From Anaerolineae bacterium (GTDB lineage: Bacteria > Chloroflexota > Anaerolineae > JAAYZQ01): 9,808 bases of DNA. Shown piece after piece: positions 1 to 4,582 of the stretch; position 1 is the first letter of the stretch, and each line of letters starts with the position of its first letter. The notes below the pieces were generated by a model. That model had not been told where the DNA came from and made no database searches. It saw only the letters and a program-made list of their open reading frames with translations. The position numbers and the translations under genes were made by a program. The DNA is taken from NCBI GenBank assembly GCA_016929795.1, contig JAFGIA010000182.1:1-9808 (forward strand), in the 5' to 3' direction.

Positions 1-1
1 G

Positions 2-826
2 TTCGACGTGGGCTACAACGAGGTGCTCAACTGCTACAAGGAGGGCATCGACGCCAAGGACGGCGCGTCCAACGGCCAGATCCACCACAACCACGTCCAC
101 CACACCGAGCGCGTCGGGATCTATGTGGACGCGTTCGAAACGCACACCTACAATATCGACGTCTATTCGAACGTGGTCCACGACATCCAGGACAACGATG
201 CCTTTGCCATCGGCTCGGAGCAGGGCGGCCTGCTGGAAAACGTGCGCGTCTATAACAACGTCGCCTACCACAACCGCTACGTGGGGTTAACCCTGCACGG
301 CTGCTGTCCGGGTCCGGCGGCGCACCCGGTGCGCAACGTGGCCGTGGTGAACAATACCTTCTACGACAACGGGTGGACTGACTGGGGAGGCGGGATCGCG
401 GTGGACAACCCGGACATCGAGAACGCGATCGTGCGCAACAACATTGTCAGCCAGAACCTCTATTTCCAGATCGTCGTCGCGCCTGCCGTCCCGGCGCAGC
501 AGGTAGCCGTCGACCACAACCTGGTCGACGGCTATCGCGGCACCGAGGGCGAGATCCGTGGCGACGACTATGTGGAAGGCGACCCGCTGTTCGTGGATCC
601 GTCAGCAGCCGATTTCCACCTGCAGCCCGGCTCCCCGGCCATCGACCAGGGCTCGGCGGTGGATGCACCTGCCGACGACATGGACGGCCGCCCGCGGCCC
701 CGGGATGGGAATGGCGATGGCACGGCCGGGTACGACATCGGCGCGTACGAGTTCCGGGCACAGATGGGGTACGCGATCTATCTGCCGCTGGTGGTGCGCA
801 CCACTGTCATTACTTCGACGCACTGA
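2..826 (+). CDS. Secreted right-handed beta-helix protein, choice-of-anchor Q type (5' partial)
   Basis: The reading frame is open to the left edge, so only the C-terminal 274 residues are visible; the GTG at 8-10 is probably internal. The protein has the short repeats of a parallel beta-helix with Asn/His/Val-rich rungs (IHHNHVHHTERVGIYVD, VYSNVVHDI, VRVYNNVAYHN, VAVVNNTFYDNG, AIVRNNIVSQN). These are typical of polysaccharide lyase-like or carbohydrate-binding beta-helix folds. After the helix comes a region of the type GDPLFVDPSAADFHLQPGSPAIDQG, ending in YDIGAYEF, which is the usual end of 'choice-of-anchor Q' beta-helix proteins. The last residues include IYLPLVVR, a tail I associate with exported Chloroflexota proteins. 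A signal peptide would lie upstream of the window. No catalytic residues can be assigned, so substrate and enzymatic activity are unknown. Fold confidence is high; function is not known. Confidence 0.88.
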   Translation, partial: FDVGYNEVLNCYKEGIDAKDGASNGQIHHNHVHHTERVGIYVDAFETHTYNIDVYSNVVHDIQDNDAFAIGSEQGGLLENVRVYNNVAYHNRYVGLTLHGCCPGPAAHPVRNVAVVNNTFYDNGWTDWGGGIAVDNPDIENAIVRNNIVSQNLYFQIVVAPAVPAQQVAVDHNLVDGYRGTEGEIRGDDYVEGDPLFVDPSAADFHLQPGSPAIDQGSAVDAPADDMDGRPRPRDGNGDGTAGYDIGAYEFRAQMGYAIYLPLVVRTTVITSTH

Positions 827-1753
827 TCAGTCGGCCAGATCGGGCTGCGGCGGCAGCGTGCGCAGGTGCCCCGAGCGGTGCGACATCTCACGCACCTGCT
901 CCACCTGCTCGGCGGTGACGTGCAGCGCCTGCACGATGGTCTCTGTGCCCCAGCCTCGCTCCAGTCGAACTAGCACCCTGTCCATGGTGGCATAGTCGAT
1001 GCCTAGCGCCAGCTCGTCGACGATGCCCGGGAGCAAGTCGGGGCTGGGCGGCTTGGCGATGATCCGCTCCGACACGCCCAGGTAGCGGGCGAGCTGAAAC
1101 ACCTGGGTCTTGTAGAGGGGCAGGATCGGCTCGACGTCGGCCACATTGTCGCCCCACTTGACCACAAAGCCGACGGACGACTCGCTCTTGTTGGTGGTGC
1201 CGAGCACCAGGCGGTTCTCCAGGTCGGCCGTATAGTAGAGCGTGAGCAGGCGCATGCGGTGTTTGGCGCGCGCGTAGGCGTTGCCGGTGTCGATCAGGCC
1301 CTTTTTGCCATCCAGGTCGCGCGTGCCGAGCAGGCCGGCCTGGAAGGGCATCTCGCCCAGCGCTTCGGCCTGCACCTGGTGCTGGTGCCGGACGACGGCC
1401 GCCTTGACCTGGCGCACGCCGAGGATGCGCAGCGGCAGCAGCCCATAGATGCCCACCGCCGACAGCATCGGCGTCAGGTCCACCTTTCGGTGGTTGATGC
1501 CCAGCCTTTCGATCTCGAGCAGGGCATCGGACTCACTTTCTGGGCTCGAGTCGCGCTCCGGCAGCAGGAGCGCTAGCACCCTGTCCTGGCCCAGGGCACG
1601 GGTCGCCAGGCTGGCGACGACCGCGGAATCAACTCCGCCGCTCATGCCCAACACGACCCCGTCGCGCTGAAAGTGGTCCACATAGTACCGAATGAAGGGT
1701 TCAATCTCGTCTGCAACCCGGGCGGGCTCGATCTGCAGCATGTCGTCCATCAT
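827..1753 (-). CDS. nadE: NAD+ synthase, ammonia-dependent type (NadE family)
   Basis: A 308-residue N-type ATP pyrophosphatase that should adenylate deamido-NAD+ and amidate it to NAD+, the last step of NAD synthesis, in the cytoplasm. The P-loop SGGVDS is at residues 38-43, GTTNKSE at 185-191 and GDNVADVEPI at 201-210. The C-terminal KPPSPDLLPG (234-243) and GIDYATMDRVL (251-261) also fit the family. There is no N-terminal glutaminase (nitrilase) domain, so ammonia is the expected nitrogen donor. It is longer than classical NadE (about 275 residues). The excess is mainly around residues 101-152, where other family members carry a lineage-specific segment. The start is ATG at 1753-1751, followed directly by a second ATG. 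A purine-rich stretch (GGAG about 14 bases upstream, AAGAG about 5) lies in front, and a promoter with a perfect TATAAT is further upstream. The stop abuts the convergent beta-helix gene. Family call is strong; exact substrate preference is inferred. Confidence 0.9.
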   Translation of the reverse strand: MMDDMLQIEPARVADEIEPFIRYYVDHFQRDGVVLGMSGGVDSAVVASLATRALGQDRVLALLLPERDSSPESESDALLEIERLGINHRKVDLTPMLSAVGIYGLLPLRILGVRQVKAAVVRHQHQVQAEALGEMPFQAGLLGTRDLDGKKGLIDTGNAYARAKHRMRLLTLYYTADLENRLVLGTTNKSESSVGFVVKWGDNVADVEPILPLYKTQVFQLARYLGVSERIIAKPPSPDLLPGIVDELALGIDYATMDRVLVRLERGWGTETIVQALHVTAEQVEQVREMSHRSGHLRTLPPQPDLAD

Positions 1754-1824
1754 GATCTCTTTTCAGTCTCCTTTGGTCATCAATGTAAGAGCGTCGTTCG
1801 CGCGCCCCGTTCTGGCTCTGGGCC

Positions 1825-1853
1825 ATTATACACGAGAAAGAGGCCCAAGACAA
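1825..1853 (-). promoter_or_regulatory. Probable sigma70-type promoter of nadE
   Basis: On the minus strand there is a perfect -10 hexamer TATAAT (1825-1830). It is separated by 17 bases from TTGTCT (1848-1853), which matches four of six bases of the -35 consensus. Transcription would start near 1817-1819, giving a leader of about 65 bases before the nadE ATG at 1753. The promoter lies downstream of the terminator at 1898-1923, so nadE appears to be transcribed independently of the genes to its right. This is read from the sequence only. Confidence 0.6.
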
Positions 1854-1897
1854 GGTACCTTTGGTCGGATCTGTCCACTCAAGTGACACATAAAACC

Positions 1898-1923
1898 GGC
1901 CGCCCGAGCAAGCTCGGGCGGCC
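1898..1923 (-). terminator. Intrinsic terminator after the ParB-like gene
   Basis: A perfect 11-bp inverted repeat, GGCCGCCCGAG (1898-1908) and CTCGGGCGGCC (1913-1923), with the four-base loop CAAG. On the minus strand the stem is followed by GGTTTTATG, a short U-run. It sits about 80 bases past the stop of the ParB-like gene and before the nadE promoter. On the plus strand it is followed by only TTT, and no plus-strand gene reads into it. Confidence 0.75.
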
Positions 1924-2004
1924 TTTGGTGGCGGGCAAAGTATCCCGTGGGAATTGGTAAGTGTATCGTCACGCCACAGAACGGTGGCGCTGCAATACCC
2001 CGGG

Positions 2005-2466
2005 TCACGCAGCCCAGACGAGCACGTTGGCCTCGACGGCCTTCTGGCCCAGCGCCCGCGCGACAGAGATGCGGTGGTGCCCATCGCGGACGAAATAGAG
2101 GTCGCCCACCTGGATCAGCGCCACCGGCGGGAGGGCCTTGCCCTGCTCCCGCGCCTCGGCGATGCGCACCCACCGGTCCCGGTTGTGCTCCTGCAGGGGG
2201 TTAAAATCGCAGTCAAAGTCGCTGCTGCGGCTCTCGCTGCCACGGATCTGGTCAATCGACACCGTACGCGTGCCCGCCTCGCCTGGAGCCTGGCTCGAGC
2301 AGGCCGCGCTCACCTCTCCAAGGGCCAGCAGCTCCCGCGAGCGCCCCGTCAGGGTGGCCCACAGTTGGCCACGCTGGCCGCGCCTGCAGGCGCGCGTGTA
2401 CAGGTCATTGGCCACCCAGCCGATCGGATTGCTCAACCGCAAATTGTAACTCAACGTGCTGTGCAT
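2005..2466 (-). CDS. Small ParB-like (ParB/Srx superfamily) domain protein
   Basis: A 153-residue protein. The C-terminal half carries a ParB/sulfiredoxin-like domain: VSIDQIRGSESRSSDFD (69-85) corresponds to the first ParB strand and loop. LPPVALIQVGDLYFVRDGHHRISVARALG (about 112-140) contains the DGHHR box found in ParB N-terminal-like proteins. There is no helix-turn-helix or dimerisation domain, so it is not a full chromosome-partitioning ParB. The N-terminal 65 residues are basic, rich in Arg/Leu, and contain two Cys (27, 56). I recognise no domain there. The start at ATG 2466-2464 is supported by a strong GGGGAGGT six bases upstream. Proteins with this box may bind or cleave nucleotides or DNA, but no activity can be stated here. 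It stands alone, bounded by terminators on both sides. No signal peptide or membrane segment is visible. Confidence 0.75.
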   Translation of the reverse strand: MHSTLSYNLRLSNPIGWVANDLYTRACRRGQRGQLWATLTGRSRELLALGEVSAACSSQAPGEAGTRTVSIDQIRGSESRSSDFDCDFNPLQEHNRDRWVRIAEAREQGKALPPVALIQVGDLYFVRDGHHRISVARALGQKAVEANVLVWAA

Positions 2467-2471
2467 CGGCC

Positions 2472-2479
2472 ACCTCCCC
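2472..2479 (-). promoter_or_regulatory. Ribosome binding site of the ParB-like gene
   Basis: Minus-strand GGGGAGGT lies inside a longer GGGGAGGGGAGGT purine run. It ends six bases before the ATG at 2466 and fixes this start. Confidence 0.7.
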
Positions 2480-2498
2480 TCCCCTCGATCCTGTTCTC

Positions 2499-2527
2499 AG
2501 CATACCCGCTCCACTCCGGGCAGAGAA
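2499..2527 (-). promoter_or_regulatory. Possible promoter of the ParB-like gene (weak)
   Basis: Minus-strand TATGCT (2499-2504, four of six matches to TATAAT) lies 17 bases from TTCTCT (2522-2527, three of six matches to the -35 consensus). The gene needs its own promoter if the terminator at 2594-2621 works, and this is the best candidate in the gap. The 14-bp palindrome at 2528-2565 directly abuts the -35 position. The match is poor, so confidence is low. Confidence 0.3.
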
Positions 2528-2565
2528 GGGCCCCTGGACCCGATCGGGCCTGGGTCCAGGGGCCC
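2528..2565. repeat. Perfect 14-bp inverted repeat, GC-rich hairpin
   Basis: GGGCCCCTGGACCC (2528-2541) and its exact reverse complement GGGTCCAGGGGCCC (2552-2565) flank a 10-base loop. The loop overlaps a second small palindrome, CCCGATCGGG (2539-2548). No U-tract follows on either strand: minus continues TTCTCTGCCC, plus continues AGGCAGGTG. It is therefore not a textbook terminator. It could be an operator for the ParB-like gene, a second (backup) terminator for the signalling operon, or an extragenic repeat. Confidence 0.8.
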
Positions 2566-2593
2566 AGGCAGGTGTGGCCTACCGGCAATAAAA

Positions 2594-2621
2594 AGGAGGC
2601 CCATCCGTAGATGGGCCTCCT
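2594..2621 (-). terminator. Intrinsic terminator of the signalling operon
   Basis: A perfect 12-bp stem, AGGAGGCCCATC (2594-2605) and GATGGGCCTCCT (2610-2621), with a four-base loop. On the minus strand it is followed by TTTTATTGCC, a good U-tract. It lies about 30 bases after the response regulator stop codon and closes the three-gene operon. Confidence 0.85.
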
Positions 2622-2651
2622 GCGCCGGGCGGCGGGAGCAACAGGCAGGAC

Positions 2652-3329
2652 CTAGATCTTGACCAACCCCTGCCGGATCGCGTACAAAATCGCCTGGCTG
2701 CGATCGTATACGTGGAGCTTGGAAAAGATATTGTTGATGTGGTTCTTGACCGTCTTTTCGCTGAGGGTGAGCTCGTCTGCAATCTCGCGGTTGCACAGGC
2801 CGTTGGCGATCAGCTTGAGCACCTCCAGCTCTCGCGGGGTGAGATCGTCGGCCAGGGGCGTCTGCCTGCCGGGCAGCCCTGAGAATTGGCGCAGCACCTT
2901 GCCGGCGACGGCCGGCCCCAACAGCGACTCGCCATGCGCTACCGCCCGGATGGCGCGCAGCATGGTCTCCCGGTTGTCCCCCTTGAGGATATAGCCCCGA
3001 CCGCCGGCCTGCAAGCCGGCAAACACACTCTCCTCATCCTCAAAGGCGGTACAAAAAATGATCCCCAGGTGCGGCATCTCGCGGCGCAGGATGCGCGTCG
3101 CCGCGATCCCGTCCAGAGCCTCCCCCGGAGGAGACAAAGCCGAAGGGTCGGGCAGGTTGATATCCATCAGAATGACGTCGGGCACCAGGCAACGCGCCTG
3201 GTCGACGGCCTCCCGCCCGGTGGCTGCCTCCCCCACCACCTGGATGTCGGGCTCTACCTCCAGCACCTTGCGCACCCCTGTGCGAAACAGGGTATGGTCA
3301 TCTACAATCAGGAGTCTGATCGGTTCCAT
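2652..3329 (-). CDS. Response regulator, NarL/FixJ (LuxR) family
   Basis: A 225-residue receiver-HTH transcription factor. Receiver residues: acidic pair D10/D11, phospho-acceptor D56 (ILMDINLP), T94 (IFCTA) and K116 (YILKGD). The LuxR-type helix-turn-helix is at 162-225 (LTPRELEVLKLIANG, then SEKTVKNHINNIFSKL). The frame stays open upstream to an ATG at 3560, but that part overlaps the kinase gene and looks non-coding. The start MEPIRLLIVDD at 3329 is preferred because the receiver begins there, with AAGAGG eight bases upstream, 19 bases after the kinase stop. It is the only DNA-binding protein of the operon and the likely output. An unusual segment, PSALSPPGEA (62-71), lies between the phospho-Asp loop and the usual DGI.ATR helix, making that loop about 10 residues longer than in typical family members. 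Target genes are unknown. Confidence 0.93.
   Translation of the reverse strand: MEPIRLLIVDDHTLFRTGVRKVLEVEPDIQVVGEAATGREAVDQARCLVPDVILMDINLPDPSALSPPGEALDGIAATRILRREMPHLGIIFCTAFEDEESVFAGLQAGGRGYILKGDNRETMLRAIRAVAHGESLLGPAVAGKVLRQFSGLPGRQTPLADDLTPRELEVLKLIANGLCNREIADELTLSEKTVKNHINNIFSKLHVYDRSQAILYAIRQGLVKI
3117..3146 (-). repeat. Repeat-like in-frame insert in the response regulator
   Basis: These 30 bases encode PSALSPPGEA, between DINLP and LDGIAATR. Normal receivers of this family go directly from D-x-x-M/L-P-x-x to DGI. The DNA contains the small palindrome CCTCC-CCC-GGAGG (plus strand 3119-3131) and CAAAGCCGAAGGG (3135-3147), which resembles a stretch in the large kinase insert (5941-5953). 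The assignment as an inserted repeat is inference. Confidence 0.5.
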
Positions 3330-3337
3330 CTCCTCCG

Positions 3338-3343
3338 CCTCTT
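3338..3343 (-). promoter_or_regulatory. Ribosome binding site of the response regulator
   Basis: Minus-strand AAGAGG ends eight bases before the ATG at 3329. A second purine cluster, GGAGG (3332-3336), is only two bases away and is probably too close. Together they support the 3329 start over the longer frame from 3560. Confidence 0.5.
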
Positions 3344-3348
3344 CCGGC

Positions 3349-4581
3349 TCATCCTGCGCCGCATTCTGCCGTGCCCTGGGCAGAAGCGCTGTTGGGCACC
3401 GGCGACACAACGGGCAGCGTGAAGTAAAAGAGGCTGCCCTGCCCTGGCTCACTCTCGACGCCGATCTGCCCACCCAGCTTTTCCACGATACGGCGCACGA
3501 TCGACAACCCCAACCCATGGCCCTCAGCACGCACCTGGTGCAGCCGCTCAAAGGGCGCAAAGAGGCGGGCTTGCTCCTCGGCGGTCAGACCCGGCCCATT
3601 GTCGCGCACCCAGAAGGTGATGTTGGATGTTGGATATTGGATATTGGATAAAGATGGCAGGGGTGGTGGTTGAGCCGGGGTTGCACCGAGTGTGTACCCC
3701 AGCTCGATGCAGGGGGGCGCGCCGCCATACTTGACCGCGTTGCTCAGATAGTTAACCCACACTTCTTCGACCCACGGGCCGCGGCCGGACGCAGCCGGCC
3801 ACGCATCCGGAGCGCTCACCTGCGCCTGGTGTGCCGCGATCAGATCTGCCAGGCGCGCCTGCACTTCGGCCACGATGGCACCCATATCGAGCGCTTCCAT
3901 CTGGACCTCTTCGACCTTGCGCACATTGGCCAGCAACATCAGCTCTTCAATGATGTTCGACATTTTGCGTGCGTTCCTGGCCGTGGCATTCAGGTAGGTA
4001 TCGACCTGCTCGTCCGACAGCGCCACACGCCGGGACTCTAGCAAGGTACTACACCCCAGTACCACCGACAGAGGATTCTTGAGGTCGTGGGCCACCGTGT
4101 GGGCAAAGGCATCCAGCTCTTCATTCCGCGCCTCCACTTCCTGCAACTGCCGCGCCAACTCACGGTTCGCCACCTGAAGCTGCTGCTGCAGCGCGCGCAG
4201 GGCCAGGTGGGTCTCCACGCGGGCCAGCACCTCTTCGAATTGGAAAGGCTTGGTAACATAGTCGGCGCCACCCACCTGGAAGGCACGCACCTTGTCGCCG
4301 ATCTCTTCCAGGGCGCTGACAAAGATGACCGGGAGATCGCGCAGCCTGTCGTTGGCCTTGATCTGCTCGCACACCTGGTAGCCATCCATGCCCGGCATGA
4401 TCAGGTCGAGCAGCACAATGTCAAAGGGGCGCGTGCTCAGCATCTCGAGCGCCTGCCAGCCATCCTCTGCCGTTTCCACCAGGTAGCCCGACTCTTGAAG
4501 GCTGGTGGAGAGGAGGATGCGGTTCAGCATCTCGTCATCCACGACCAGCACCCTGCCCTTGGCATTCCGCTCATCGTTCAT
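3349..4581 (-). CDS. Soluble REC-histidine kinase
   Basis: A 410-residue cytoplasmic protein with no membrane segment. The N-terminal receiver (about 10-125) has D15/D16, phospho-acceptor D59 (VLLDLIMPGMDG), S89 and K111. A coiled coil rich in Gln/Glu follows (about 125-157). HisKA contains AHDLKNPL with His165. HATPase_c has N281 (YLSNAVKYGG), the G1 box VRDNGPGL (325-332), the F box LFAPFERL (340-347) and the G2 box GHGLGLSIVRRIVEKLGG (354-371). The frame is open further upstream, but MNDERNAKG at 4581 is chosen because it directly precedes the receiver. It also has GGAGG nine bases upstream and begins 1 base after the stop of the large kinase, which suggests translational coupling. A Pro-rich stretch with SNIQYPTSNI (about 301-321), encoded by heptamer repeats, interrupts the sheet before the G1 box. 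It is likely a middle component of a phosphorelay with its two neighbours. Confidence 0.92.
   Translation of the reverse strand: MNDERNAKGRVLVVDDEMLNRILLSTSLQESGYLVETAEDGWQALEMLSTRPFDIVLLDLIMPGMDGYQVCEQIKANDRLRDLPVIFVSALEEIGDKVRAFQVGGADYVTKPFQFEEVLARVETHLALRALQQQLQVANRELARQLQEVEARNEELDAFAHTVAHDLKNPLSVVLGCSTLLESRRVALSDEQVDTYLNATARNARKMSNIIEELMLLANVRKVEEVQMEALDMGAIVAEVQARLADLIAAHQAQVSAPDAWPAASGRGPWVEEVWVNYLSNAVKYGGAPPCIELGYTLGATPAQPPPLPSLSNIQYPTSNITFWVRDNGPGLTAEEQARLFAPFERLHQVRAEGHGLGLSIVRRIVEKLGGQIGVESEPGQGSLFYFTLPVVSPVPNSASAQGTAECGAG
3621..3648 (-). repeat. Four-copy heptamer array inside the kinase gene
   Basis: On the plus strand there are two exact copies of TGTTGGA (3621-3634) followed by two of TATTGGA (3635-3648), with no spacer. 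On the coding strand they read as ATCCAAT-type units and translate to SNIQYPTSNI. The 7-base unit is not a multiple of three, so any change of one copy shifts the frame of the kinase. I recall similar TATTGGA heptamer tracts between genes of environmental Chloroflexota, but cannot verify this here. Confidence 0.9.
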
Positions 4582-4582
4582 G

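Noticed and set aside
452..472. QNLYFQ in the beta-helix protein, like a TEV protease site.
   Set aside because: It is one residue off the ENLYFQ consensus, lies within a normal beta-helix rung, and shows no sign of vector sequence. Coincidence.
1972..1989. Inverted repeat CGCCAC / GTGGCG with a six-base loop after the ParB-like gene.
   Set aside because: Only a 6-bp stem with no U-tract on either strand. The strong hairpin at 1898-1923 is a much better terminator.
1701..2173. Open frames across the nadE upstream gap, on both strands.
   Set aside because: They run through the promoter and terminator and the coding parts of neighbouring genes. Their composition looks non-coding, and none has a recognisable domain or convincing ribosome binding site.
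3330..3560. A 77-residue N-terminal extension of the response regulator frame.
   Set aside because: It overlaps the conserved 3' end of the kinase gene in another frame and is Arg/Cys/Ser-rich without a domain. The receiver begins at 3329 with a ribosome binding site.
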